A stretch of 64,000 bases of DNA from Arenimonas metalli CF5-1 (lineage in GTDB: Bacteria > Pseudomonadota > Gammaproteobacteria > Xanthomonadales > Xanthomonadaceae): positions 34,667-98,666 of the forward strand of contig NZ_AVCK01000015.1 of the NCBI RefSeq assembly GCF_000747155.1, read 5' to 3'. Of this stretch, positions 1-8,663 are shown piece by piece. The notes beneath the pieces are model-generated. The model saw only the letters and a program-made list of their open reading frames with translations. It was not told the origin of the DNA and did no database searches. The position numbers and the translations under genes were made by a program. Position 1 is the first letter of the stretch, and each line of letters starts with the position of its first letter.

Positions 1-216
1 GGGCAGCGCCTGGAACACTGGCGCCAGCAGGGCCGCGACCTGGCCTTCCTGGTCGGCGGGCCCGAGGGGCATTCGCCCGAAGTGATCGCCGCGGCCGGCG
101 AAAGCTGGTCGCTCGGGCCGCTGACGCTGCCGCACATGCTGGTGCGGCTGGTGCTGGCCGAACAGCTCTACCGCGCCGCCAGCCTGCTCGCCAACCACCC
201 CTACCACCGCGCCTGA
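1..216 (+). CDS. rlmH: RlmH, 23S rRNA pseudouridine-1915 N3-methyltransferase (3' part)
   Basis: The window opens inside this gene; the last 71 codons are present. RlmH is a SPOUT-class, SAM-dependent enzyme that methylates pseudouridine 1915 in helix 69 of 23S rRNA on the assembled 70S ribosome. The visible part carries the typical knotted-domain segment [13 protein letters not shown] and the C-terminal run [19 protein letters not shown], ending in NHPYHRA, which is the conserved RlmH tail. The start lies upstream of the window. The maf gene follows 73 bp downstream on the same strand. Confidence 0.93.
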   Translation, partial: GQRLEHWRQQGRDLAFLVGGPEGHSPEVIAAAGESWSLGPLTLPHMLVRLVLAEQLYRAASLLANHPYHRA

Positions 217-289
217 CGCGACCGGCTGCCCGCTGAAGCCTCCCGCCGGGGAACTGCCCGCGGACGGTGCCAGCGGCTATGCTTGGGCG

Positions 290-859
290 ATGCTCTATCT
301 CGCCTCGCAATCCCCGCGCCGCCGCGACCTCCTGGCCCAGTTGGGCCTCGCGTTCGGCCTGCTCGACGTGGACGTTCCCGAACAGCGCCTGCCCGGCGAA
401 CCGCCCGATGACTACGTCCGCCGCGTCGCCCGCGAAAAGGCCGGCGCCGGCCTGCTGGCGGTGGTCGCGAACAAGGACGCGGTGGTGCTCGGCGCCGACA
501 CCGAAGTGGTGCTGGGCGACCAGGTGTTCGGCAAGCCGGCCGACGCCGACGACGCCGCGCGCATGCTGCGCATGCTCTCGGGCCGCACCCACCGCGTGGT
601 GTCCAGCGTCTGGCTGGTGAGCGCCGGCCGCGAGGCGAACGCCACCTGCGTCTCCGAGGTCCGCGTCGAGCCGCTCGACGAGGCGATGATCGCCGCCTAC
701 GTGGCCACCGGCGACTGCTTCGGCAAGGCCGGTGCCTACGCCATCCAGGGCCGCTTCGGCGCCCACGTCGCCCACCTCGCCGGCAGCTACACCGGCGTGA
801 TGGGACTGCCGCTGCACGAAACCGCGCGCCTGCTGCGCGGCTTCGGGCTCCTGCACTGA
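290..859 (+). CDS. maf: Maf family nucleoside triphosphate pyrophosphatase (YhdE type)
   Basis: This 189-aa protein hydrolyses non-canonical or excess nucleoside triphosphates (dTTP/UTP for the YhdE subgroup) to monophosphates and pyrophosphate. It opens with LYLASQSPRRRDLL, the Maf signature, followed by GADTEVVL (catalytic Asp region) and GDCFGKAGAYAIQG. It lies 13 bp upstream of rng, as yhdE lies next to rng in Escherichia coli. No Shine-Dalgarno precedes the ATG, but a TATGCT box sits at 278-283, which would put the transcript start almost on the start codon, so the mRNA could be leaderless (inference). Assignment to YhdE rather than YceF specificity is by motif and context. Confidence 0.93.
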   Translation: MLYLASQSPRRRDLLAQLGLAFGLLDVDVPEQRLPGEPPDDYVRRVAREKAGAGLLAVVANKDAVVLGADTEVVLGDQVFGKPADADDAARMLRMLSGRTHRVVSSVWLVSAGREANATCVSEVRVEPLDEAMIAAYVATGDCFGKAGAYAIQGRFGAHVAHLAGSYTGVMGLPLHETARLLRGFGLLH

Positions 860-872
860 ACCGGGGAACCGC

Positions 873-2351
873 GTGTCCGAGGAAATCCTGATCAACGTCA
901 CCCCGCGCGAGACCCGCGTCGCGGTGGTCGAGAACGGCATGCTGCAGGAACTGCACATCGAGCGCGCCTCGCGCCGCGGCGTGGTCGGCAACATCTACAA
1001 GGGCCGCGTGCAGCGGGTGATGCCCGGCATGCAGGCGGCCTTCGTCGAGATCGGGCTGGACCGCGCGGCGTTCCTGCACGCCTCCGATATCCTCAAGCCG
1101 GCGCTGGCCGGCGAGGGCGACGACGCGCCGCCGCCGCCCGGTCCGCCGCCGACCATCAACTCGCTGGTGCACGAAGGCCAGGAGATCGTGGTGCAGGTGG
1201 TCAAGGACCCGATCGGCAGCAAGGGCGCGCGGCTCACGACCCAGCTCTCGATCCCGTCGCGCTATCTGGTCTTCCTGCCGCACTCGCGCGTGCTGGGCGT
1301 GTCGGCCCGCATCGAGGACGAGGCGCAGCGCGCGCGGCTCAAGGCCCTGATGGCGTCGCTGGCGAACGGCTCGGGCCAGGGCTACATCGTGCGCACCAAT
1401 GCCGAGGGCCAGCCCGACGAGGCGCTGGCCGAGGACGTGGCCTACCTGCAGCGCGCCTGGGGCGTGATCCGCGCCGCCAGCGCCAGCACCCGGGTCGGCC
1501 AGCGCATCTACGAGGACCTGGCGCTGCCGCTGCGCGCGGTGCGCGACCTGATGCGCAAGGACGTGGACAAGGTGCGGGTGGATTCGCGCGAGGCCTTCGA
1601 GAAGCTCACGACCTTCGCCAACCAGTTCATGCCCGACCTGGCCGAGCGCATCGAGCACTACGCCGGCGAGCGGCCGATCTTCGACCTCTACGGCGTCGAG
1701 GACGAGATCCTGCGGGCGATGCAGAAGGAGGTGCCGCTCAAGTCCGGCGGCCACCTCATCATCGACCAGACCGAGGCGATGACCACGGTGGACGTCAACA
1801 CCGGCTCCTTCCTTGGCCAGCGCAACCTCGAGGAAACGGTGTACCGCACCAACCTCGAGGCCGCGCAGGCGGTGGCGCGCCAGCTGCGGCTGCGCAACCT
1901 CGGCGGCATCATCATCATCGACTTCATCGACATGACCGACGACGAGCACCGGCGCCAGGTGCTGCGCACGCTCGAGAAAGGCCTGCTGCACGACCATGCG
2001 CGCACCTCGGTGCACGAGTTCTCGCCGCTGGGCCTGGTGGAGATGACGCGCAAGCGCACCACCGAGAGCCTCGAGCGCCAGCTCTGCGAGCCCTGCCACG
2101 AATGCGGCGGCCGCGGCACGCTGAAGACGCCGGAAACGCTGACCTACGAGATCTTCCGCGAGATCACCCGCGCCGTGCGCCAGTTCGAGGCCTCGCAGCT
2201 GCTGGTGATCGCGTCGCCGCGGGTGGTGACCAAGATCACCGAGGAGGAATCCGCCGCGGTGGCCGAGCTCGAGGAGTTCCTGGGCAAGTCCATCCGCTTC
2301 CAGGCCGACGAGCAGTACGCGCAGGAACAGTACGACGTGGTCCTGCTCTGA
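873..2351 (+). CDS. rng: Ribonuclease G
   Basis: A 492-aa endoribonuclease of the RNase E/G family, acting in 16S rRNA 5'-end maturation and mRNA decay. An N-terminal S1 domain (about residues 35-130, with GNIYKGRVQRVMPGMQAAFVEI) is followed by the catalytic DNase-I-like core. The metal-binding acidic residues are in VDVNTGSF (about 310) and IIIIDFIDM (about 350), and the zinc-link cysteines are in CEPCHECGGRG (about 405). It lacks the long RNase E scaffold tail, which supports RNase G. The start is GTG at 873 with GGGGAA about 6 nt upstream. yhdP begins 7 bp after the stop, so the two are probably cotranscribed. Confidence 0.97.
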   Translation: MSEEILINVTPRETRVAVVENGMLQELHIERASRRGVVGNIYKGRVQRVMPGMQAAFVEIGLDRAAFLHASDILKPALAGEGDDAPPPPGPPPTINSLVHEGQEIVVQVVKDPIGSKGARLTTQLSIPSRYLVFLPHSRVLGVSARIEDEAQRARLKALMASLANGSGQGYIVRTNAEGQPDEALAEDVAYLQRAWGVIRAASASTRVGQRIYEDLALPLRAVRDLMRKDVDKVRVDSREAFEKLTTFANQFMPDLAERIEHYAGERPIFDLYGVEDEILRAMQKEVPLKSGGHLIIDQTEAMTTVDVNTGSFLGQRNLEETVYRTNLEAAQAVARQLRLRNLGGIIIIDFIDMTDDEHRRQVLRTLEKGLLHDHARTSVHEFSPLGLVEMTRKRTTESLERQLCEPCHECGGRGTLKTPETLTYEIFREITRAVRQFEASQLLVIASPRVVTKITEEESAAVAELEEFLGKSIRFQADEQYAQEQYDVVLL

Positions 2352-2358
2352 GCCGCGG

Positions 2359-5300
2359 ATGAGTTCGCCGCTGCGCCGCCGGATCCGCCATGCCCGCCGT
2401 TTCACCGGCTACGGGCTGCTGGTGCTGCTGATCCTCGCGGCCACCCTGGTCGGCGGCCTGAACCAGCTGCTGCCGCTGGTCGAGCGACACCCGGACAAGA
2501 TCGCCGGCTGGCTGTCGGAACGGCTGCGCCAGCCGGTTGCCTTCGACGCCGCGCGCGGCGAGTGGACCCGGCGCGGGCCGCGCTTCACGCTCGACGGGCT
2601 GCGCATCGGCCCCGAAGGCCGCCGCCTCGACATCGGCCGCGCCGAACTGCTGGTGGCGGTGTACTCGGGCCTGCTGCCCGGCGCGCCGCTGACCGAACTC
2701 AAGGTGCGCGAGCTTTCGCTGGTGCTGGAGCAGGGCGAGGACCGCCGCTGGCGCATGGTCGGCCTGCCGTTCCAGCCCGATCCGGCGGTCGATCCGCTCG
2801 ACACGCTCGAAGCGCTGGGCGAACTGCAGGTGGAACGCGCCAACCTCGCGGTGCGCTCGCCCGCCTTCAAGCGCGAACTGCGGCTGCCGCGCGTCGACCT
2901 GCGCCTGCGCGTCGGCGGCGATCGCCTGCTCGCCGGCGTGCGCGCCTGGGCCGATCGCGAGGGCACGCCGCTGCAGGCCGTCGCCGACCTCGAGCGCGGC
3001 ACCTGGTCGGGCCTGCTCTGGGCCGGCGGCAAGCCGCTGGCGCTGGAGGAATGGTCGCCGCTGCTGGCCGACACCGGCATGGTGGTGGCCGGCAAGGGCG
3101 CGGTCGACCTCTGGGCGCGTATCGATACCCAACGGGTCATGGACGTGCGCGTCCGCGCCCAGCTCGCGCCGATCGCGCTGGTGGCGCGCACGCCCTGGCA
3201 CCGCGACGGCGGCGACGCGCTGTCGTCGCCGCCGGTGGCCTTCGAGCGCGCCGACCTGCTGGCGCGCTGGCAGGCCGACGCGAACGGCTGGCAGCTGCAC
3301 GCGCCCGAGCTGCACTTCCACGAGGGCGGGCGGCGCGAACCGCACAGCTTCGATGGCCTGTGGCTGGCCGGCGGCGAGCGCTTCGCGCTGCAGGCGCCGC
3401 GCATGGACCTGGCCCCGGCGCGCGCGCTTGCCACCCTGGCCCCGGCCGTGCCCGCCGGCCTGCGCCAGTGGCTGCACGAGGCGGCGCCCGACGGCGTGCT
3501 GCACCACGTGCAGGTGCAGGGCCGCGAGGGCGACTGGTCCGGCTCGGCGCGGATCGACGCCGTGGGCTGGGCGCCCTACGGCGGCCAGCCGGGCGTGCAG
3601 GGCCTGGGCGGCAGCGTCGCCTACGACCAGGACGGCGGCGTGCTGCGCCTGGCCGAGGGGCCGGCGCGTTTCGACTGGCCGAAGTTCCGCCAGCCGCTGG
3701 ATTTCCGGCTGGGCGGCACGCTGGGCTGGTGGCGCGAGGGTGGGCTGTGGACGGCGGGCGCCAGCGACCTGCGCATCCGGGGTGCCGATTTCGGGGCGCG
3801 GCTGCGCGCCGAGCTGCATTTCCCCGGCGAGGCCCGGCGGCCGCGGGTAGACCTCGCGGCGATCGTGGATCCGTCGCCGGTGCCGGCCGCCGGCAAGTTC
3901 TGGGTGCAGGGCAAGATGCCGCCCACGACCATCGAGTGGCTCGACCGGGCGCTGCTCGACGGCTCGGTCGAACAGGGCCGCGCCGTGCTCGCCGGCGACC
4001 TGGCCGACTGGCCGTTCCGCAACGGCGAGGGACGCTTCGACGCCCGCGCCCGCGTCTCGCAGGCGCGCGTGGCCTTCAATCCCGAGTGGCCGGACGCCGA
4101 GGCGATGGACCTCGACGTCGCCTTCGACGGCCCGGGCATGACGCTCGAGGGCCAGGGCATGATCCTGGGCAACCGCGTGCGCCGGGTGGCGGGCGGCATC
4201 GCCGACTTCCGCGACCCGCGGCTGGTGCTCGACATCGAGGCGCCCGCCGACGGCGCTTCGCTGCAGGCGCTGATGCTGGAGAGTCCGCTGCGCGCGCGCT
4301 TCGAGGAGCACCTGCTCAACGCCAGCATCCGCGGTCCGGCCGAAGTGCGGCTGTCGCTCGACCTGCCGCTGGCCGCGCGCCTGGGCGGCCGCCGCATCGA
4401 CGGCACCATCGACCTTGCCGGTGCGCGCCTGTCCGATCCGCGCTGGGACATCGACCTGCAGGCAGTGAACGGGCGCACGCGCTTCAGCGACCGCGGCTTC
4501 ATCGCCGACGCCCTCGAGGTCGAATTCGAGGGCGAGCCCGCGCGCTTCAGCCTGATGGTCGGCGCGGACTACACCGGTGACGCCGCGCTGGCGGCCCGCG
4601 CCAGCCTGGTTGGCGCGTTCCCGGCCCAGAAGCTGATCGCGAGGCACCCGCCGCTGGCCTGGCTCGACCCGTGGCTGGTCGGGCGCAGCACCTGGACCGT
4701 GGCGGTGGACATCCCGCAGTCGGCGCCGGGCGCGGCGGCGGCGCCCTCGCGGCTGTCCATCAATTCCGACCTGGTCGGCACCGCCGTGGCGCTGCCGGCG
4801 CCGCTGGCCAAGCCGGCGGAGGCGCGCTGGCCGCTGCGGCTGCAGGCGCCGCTGCCGCTCGCGGGGGGCGAAGTGCGCATGCAGCTCGGCGACACCCTGC
4901 GCCTGCGCGGGCGCATGGGCAGCGACGATGCGATGGGCGGCCTGCTGCTGTTCGGGCCGGGCGAGGAGCCGCCGCTGCCGCAGCAGGGCCTGGTGGCGCT
5001 GGGCCGCACCGAAACCCTGGACGCCGCCGGCTGGATCGCGTTCGCGGCGAAGGGCGAGGGTGCCGGCGGCTTGCGCGAAGTGGACCTGCGCGTCGCCAAC
5101 CTCGACTTGCTCGGCTCCCGTTTCGCCGACACCCGCCTGCAGCTGCGGCGCGAGACCGAGCGCACGCGCCTGTCGCTCGAGGGCCCCGCGGTGGCGGGCG
5201 AGATCGACATCCCGCGCGATCTGGCCCAAGGCATCGACGGCCGCTTCGCGCGCCTGCACTGGCCGGAGAAGCCCGAGCCCACGCCCGAGCAACGGGCGAC

Positions 5301-6165
5301 GCTCGAGGCCGGCCGCAGCGACGACCCGGCCAAGCTGCCGCCGCTGCGCTTCCGGGTGCAGGACCTGCGGCTGGGCCAGCTGGCGCTGGGCGTGGCCGAG
5401 CTCGAGGCGCAGCCAATGCCCGAGGGCCTGCGCATCGACCGTTTCGACACCACCTCGGACGCCTTGCAGCTGCGCGCGCGCGGCGAATGGCTGCGCGCCG
5501 GCGAGGGCAGCAGCCGCTCGCGCTTCGCGGTCGACTTCGGCGCCGACAGCCTGGGCGACATGCTCGGGGCTTTCGGGCTTGCCGGCATGGTCGAGGACGG
5601 CGAGACCCGCGGCCGGCTCGAGGGTGACTGGCCGGGTTCGCCCGGCGCCTTCGCGCTGGCGCGTTTCGAAGGCAAGCTGTCGGTCGAAGTGGGCGAGGGC
5701 CAGCTGCTCGAGGTCGAGCCCGGCGGCGGCGGGCGCGTGCTCGGCCTGATCAGCCTCGCCGAGATCCCGCGCCGGCTCAGCCTCGACTTCAGCGATTTCT
5801 TCGAGAAGGGCTTCGGCTTCAACACCATGCAGGGCGAATTCGTGTTCGCCGACGGCCGCGCCAGCACCGACCTGCTGCAGATCAACGGCCCCGCCGCCGA
5901 GATCCGCGTCAGCGGCTCGACCGACCTGCGCGCGCAGCAGTACGACCAGCGCATCGAGGTGCTGCCCAAGGCCGGCGGCGTGCTGCCCGCGATCGGCGCG
6001 ATCGCCGGCGGCCCGGTGGGCGCCGCGGTCGGCGCGGTCGCGCAGGCCGTGCTGCAGAAACCGCTCAAGCAAGCCGCGCGCACGGTGTACCGGGTGACCG
6101 GGCCGTGGAAGGAGCCGGTGATTGAAGTGGTGGAGAAGGGGCCGCCGGTGGCCGGCGGGGACTAG
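2359..6165 (+). CDS. yhdP: YhdP family AsmA-like lipid-transport protein
   Basis: A very large (1268 aa) inner-membrane-anchored protein. One N-terminal transmembrane helix (about residues 17-37, YGLLVLLILAATLVGGL) is followed by a long periplasmic region of repeated beta-rich AsmA-like segments and a C-terminal AsmA_2-type part (LLQINGPAAEIRVSGSTDLRAQQYD). YhdP-type proteins are thought to bridge the periplasm and move phospholipids to the outer membrane. Length and position after rng match the family (about 1270 aa). The C-terminus has a glycine/alanine-rich stretch (AIGAIAGGPVGAAVG) resembling the conserved YhdP end. Confidence 0.93.
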   Translation: MSSPLRRRIRHARRFTGYGLLVLLILAATLVGGLNQLLPLVERHPDKIAGWLSERLRQPVAFDAARGEWTRRGPRFTLDGLRIGPEGRRLDIGRAELLVAVYSGLLPGAPLTELKVRELSLVLEQGEDRRWRMVGLPFQPDPAVDPLDTLEALGELQVERANLAVRSPAFKRELRLPRVDLRLRVGGDRLLAGVRAWADREGTPLQAVADLERGTWSGLLWAGGKPLALEEWSPLLADTGMVVAGKGAVDLWARIDTQRVMDVRVRAQLAPIALVARTPWHRDGGDALSSPPVAFERADLLARWQADANGWQLHAPELHFHEGGRREPHSFDGLWLAGGERFALQAPRMDLAPARALATLAPAVPAGLRQWLHEAAPDGVLHHVQVQGREGDWSGSARIDAVGWAPYGGQPGVQGLGGSVAYDQDGGVLRLAEGPARFDWPKFRQPLDFRLGGTLGWWREGGLWTAGASDLRIRGADFGARLRAELHFPGEARRPRVDLAAIVDPSPVPAAGKFWVQGKMPPTTIEWLDRALLDGSVEQGRAVLAGDLADWPFRNGEGRFDARARVSQARVAFNPEWPDAEAMDLDVAFDGPGMTLEGQGMILGNRVRRVAGGIADFRDPRLVLDIEAPADGASLQALMLESPLRARFEEHLLNASIRGPAEVRLSLDLPLAARLGGRRIDGTIDLAGARLSDPRWDIDLQAVNGRTRFSDRGFIADALEVEFEGEPARFSLMVGADYTGDAALAARASLVGAFPAQKLIARHPPLAWLDPWLVGRSTWTVAVDIPQSAPGAAAAPSRLSINSDLVGTAVALPAPLAKPAEARWPLRLQAPLPLAGGEVRMQLGDTLRLRGRMGSDDAMGGLLLFGPGEEPPLPQQGLVALGRTETLDAAGWIAFAAKGEGAGGLREVDLRVANLDLLGSRFADTRLQLRRETERTRLSLEGPAVAGEIDIPRDLAQGIDGRFARLHWPEKPEPTPEQRATLEAGRSDDPAKLPPLRFRVQDLRLGQLALGVAELEAQPMPEGLRIDRFDTTSDALQLRARGEWLRAGEGSSRSRFAVDFGADSLGDMLGAFGLAGMVEDGETRGRLEGDWPGSPGAFALARFEGKLSVEVGEGQLLEVEPGGGGRVLGLISLAEIPRRLSLDFSDFFEKGFGFNTMQGEFVFADGRASTDLLQINGPAAEIRVSGSTDLRAQQYDQRIEVLPKAGGVLPAIGAIAGGPVGAAVGAVAQAVLQKPLKQAARTVYRVTGPWKEPVIEVVEKGPPVAGGD

Positions 6166-6170
6166 CGAGC

Positions 6171-6360
6171 GAGGAGCTTAGGAAATAGTGGATAGGAGGT
6201 AGGAGGTAGGAGGTAGTGGGTGGCTCGGTGAGGTTTCCGGGGGGATGGGAACTAGTGAAGAGGAAACAGGAACCAGTGGAAGAGGACGCCGCATCGGATC
6301 AGCCGCGCGAACGCCGCTTCTCACTATCTCCTAACTCCTCTTCACTATTTCCTCGCTTTT
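6171..6360. repeat. Intergenic palindromic element with 7-bp microrepeat (family C)
   Basis: The yhdP-tldD gap holds two purine-rich/pyrimidine-rich arms that read as imperfect inverted copies. AGGAAATAGTG at 6180-6190 is exactly mirrored by CACTATTTCCT at 6343-6353, and GATAGGAGGTAGGAGG at 6191-6206 is mirrored loosely by CTATCTCCTAACTCCTC near 6324-6340. The left arm includes three tandem AGGAGGT units (about 6195-6215), and variant copies (ACTAGTGAAGAGGAAACAGG, AACCAGTGGAAGAGG) lie between the arms. There is no coding gene here. Confidence 0.65.
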
Positions 6361-6441
6361 CCCGTCTTCCACCCCTTGATCACCCCACCCATCCCCCACA
6401 TCTGTCACCCTGATCATCACTCCCGCACGTCGCCCACGCCC

Positions 6442-7884
6442 ATGACCGACACCCTGCAACTCGCCCAATCGCGCCTGCTCACGCCGGGCGGCCTCGGCCT
6501 CGATGGCCTGGACGCGGCCTTCGGGCGGCTGATGGGGCCGGGCGTGGATTACGGCGATCTGTATTTCCAGCACAGCCGGCGCGAGGGCTGGAGCCTGGAG
6601 GACGGCATCGTCAAGGACGGCTCGCATTCGATCGAGCAGGGCGTCGGCGTGCGCGCGGTGAGCGGCGAGAAGACCGGCTTCGCCTATTCCGACGACATCC
6701 GCGCCGATGCGCTGCTCGAATCCGCCTCGGCCGCGCGCGCGATCAGCCGCAGCGGCGGCCAGTCGGCGGGCGGCCAGCGCGTCGTGGTGCGCGGGCGCGA
6801 ACTCTATGCGCCGGTGGACCCGATCGACGGCATGGCCACGGACGAGAAGATCCACGCGCTTCGCGAGGTCGACCAGTGGCTGCGCGCGCAGGATCCGCGC
6901 GTCAAGCAGGTGGTCGTGAGCCTCTCCGGTGGCGTCGACACGGTGCTGGTGGCGCGCAGCGACGGCACGCTCGCGTCCGACGTGCGGCCGCTGGTGCGCT
7001 TCAACGTGCAGGTGATCGTCGAGCACGACGGCCGCCGCGAGCAGGGCTACTCCGGCGCCGGCGGCCGCTATTCCTATGCCGAGCTGTTCTCCGGCGGGCG
7101 GCCGCGCGCGGTGGCGAAGGAAGCACTGCGCCAGGCGCTGGTCAACCTCGAGGCCGTCGACGCGCCGGCCGGCACGCTGCCGGTGGTGCTGGGCCCGGGC
7201 TGGCCGGGCGTGCTGCTGCATGAGGCGGTGGGCCATGGCCTCGAGGGCGACTTCAATCGCAAGGGCACCTCGGTCTACGCGGGCCGCATCGGCGAACGCG
7301 TGGCGGCACCGGGCGTCACCATCGTCGACGACGGCACGCTGGCGGCGCGCCGCGGCTCGCTCAACGTCGACGACGAGGGCACGCCCACGCAGTGCACCAC
7401 GCTGATCGAGGACGGCATCCTGCGCGGCTATATCCAGGACACGCTCAACGCCCGGCTGATGGGCGTGGCGCCGACCGGCAACGGCCGCCGCGAGAGCTTC
7501 GCGCACCTGCCGATGCCGCGCATGACCAACACCTACATGCTGGCCGGCGACTACGACCCGGCCGAGATCATCGCCTCGGTTAAGAAGGGCCTGTACGCGC
7601 CGAACTTCGGCGGCGGCCAGGTCGACATCACCAGCGGCAAGTTCGTGTTCTCGGCCACCGAGGCCTACCTGATCGAGGACGGGAAGATCACCCGGCCGGT
7701 GAAGGGCGCCACCCTGATCGGCAACGGCCCCGAGGCCATGACCCGCGTCAGCATGGTCGGCCGCGACCTCGAACTCGACCAGGGCGTCGGCATCTGCGGC
7801 AAGGACGGCCAGTCGGTCCCCGTCGGCGTCGGCCAGCCCACCCTCAAGATCGACGCCATGACCATCGGCGGCACGCGTGCCTGA
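6442..7884 (+). CDS. tldD: Metalloprotease TldD
   Basis: The 480-aa TldD subunit is the zinc protease half of the TldD/TldE(PmbA) complex, which degrades unfolded peptides and processes some modified peptides. The catalytic motif [11 protein letters not shown] (HExxxH) is at about residues 259-269, with [19 protein letters not shown] further on. An upstream in-frame TTG at 6376 would add a 22-residue proline/histidine-rich extension that lies in repeat DNA, so the ATG giving MTDTLQLAQ was chosen. Its partner pmbA is 0.8 kb downstream on the same strand, separated by the opposite-strand yjgA. Confidence 0.95.
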   Translation: MTDTLQLAQSRLLTPGGLGLDGLDAAFGRLMGPGVDYGDLYFQHSRREGWSLEDGIVKDGSHSIEQGVGVRAVSGEKTGFAYSDDIRADALLESASAARAISRSGGQSAGGQRVVVRGRELYAPVDPIDGMATDEKIHALREVDQWLRAQDPRVKQVVVSLSGGVDTVLVARSDGTLASDVRPLVRFNVQVIVEHDGRREQGYSGAGGRYSYAELFSGGRPRAVAKEALRQALVNLEAVDAPAGTLPVVLGPGWPGVLLHEAVGHGLEGDFNRKGTSVYAGRIGERVAAPGVTIVDDGTLAARRGSLNVDDEGTPTQCTTLIEDGILRGYIQDTLNARLMGVAPTGNGRRESFAHLPMPRMTNTYMLAGDYDPAEIIASVKKGLYAPNFGGGQVDITSGKFVFSATEAYLIEDGKITRPVKGATLIGNGPEAMTRVSMVGRDLELDQGVGICGKDGQSVPVGVGQPTLKIDAMTIGGTRA

Positions 7885-7915
7885 TTTTTCCGGCGCTTCG
7901 GTCGCTGGCGCGGTT

Positions 7916-8034
7916 GAACGCGGATCAGAGCCGATGCGCGCGGATAAAAGCGGATTGAGCCATTGAAAAACCCAAGGCCAAAAAACCCATCTTCATCCGC
8001 TCTTATCCGCGTGCATCCGCTTTTATCCGCGTTC
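7916..8034. repeat. GCGGATAAA-type long inverted repeat, copy 1 (family A)
   Basis: Two 40-nt arms, 7916-7955 and 7995-8034, are imperfect reverse complements differing at about six positions. Each arm is built from four short units of the form GCGGATAAAA/GCGGATGCA. The 39-nt centre is A-rich (GAAAAACCCAAGGCC). The element lies between the convergent tldD and yjgA genes. Copies with the same unit logic occur at 31364-31492 and 58483-58646. Confidence 0.85.
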
Positions 8035-8085
8035 GGACACCTGGCCCACAGTCTTCGCGGCGCGATCCCGCGGAGCCACCCGGCC

Positions 8086-8628
8086 TCACTCGCCAGAGCC
8101 GTCGCCGGAGGCGGCGAGGAGGGTGCGGAGTTCGCGGAAGAGTTCGCGGTAGGCGTGCGGGGGTTTGTTCTTCAGGCGTTCCTGGTGCGCGTTGCGGGCG
8201 AGCTGGCGCAGGTGCTGGCGGTCGGCGTGCGGGTGGCTGGCCAGCAGCTCCGAGAGCGCTTCGTCGCCGTCCTCCACCAGCTTGTCGCGCCAGTACTCGA
8301 CCTCGTGCAGGGCCTGCGCCTCGCGGCGGCCTTCGGCCTTGTCGTGGTCCAGCGCCGCGCGGATCACCTGCAGCGCCTCGTCGTCCTGCCGCCGCATCTG
8401 CTTGGCCAGGAAGTGGATCTGCCGCTTGCGCGCGATCTGCGAGGTGATCTTCTTCGAGGCGATCACCAGCGCCAGCAGGTCCTCGTCCATCGGGATCTGC
8501 TGCAGCCGCGCGTCGCTCTCGCCGACCAGCTTCATGGCCAGGTCCAGCACCGCCAGCGCCTCGCGGCGCTGCTCGCTGCGGCTCGGGCCGTAGTCGTGTT
8601 CCTCGTCTTCGAAGTCTTCTTCGTGCAT
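8086..8628 (-). CDS. yjgA: YjgA/DarP, ribosome-biogenesis-associated protein (DUF615)
   Basis: The 180-aa product belongs to the DUF615 family (YjgA, also named DarP), which co-purifies with late 50S assembly particles and supports 50S maturation. Family features visible are the acidic N-terminus (HEEDFEDEEHDYGPSRSEQRRE), LVALVIASKKI-like helix LALVIASKKITSQIARKRQIHFLAKQ with a basic patch, and a C-terminal helix LKNKPPHAYRELFRELRTLL. It is divergent from pmbA with only 35 bp between the start codons, as in E. coli, so the two promoters must overlap or face each other. Confidence 0.94.
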   Translation of the reverse strand: MHEEDFEDEEHDYGPSRSEQRREALAVLDLAMKLVGESDARLQQIPMDEDLLALVIASKKITSQIARKRQIHFLAKQMRRQDDEALQVIRAALDHDKAEGRREAQALHEVEYWRDKLVEDGDEALSELLASHPHADRQHLRQLARNAHQERLKNKPPHAYRELFRELRTLLAASGDGSGE

Positions 8629-8663
8629 CGTCCATCACCGTCCTGGAGCGAAAGGATACGCCC

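Noticed and set aside
2236..6072. A 1278-codon minus-strand frame over yhdP
   Set aside because: It is an antisense shadow of yhdP; the plus strand has the family length and motifs.
6376..6441. Extended TTG start of tldD adding 22 residues
   Set aside because: The extra residues are His/Pro-rich and lie in repeat-derived DNA; the ATG at 6442 gives the family start.
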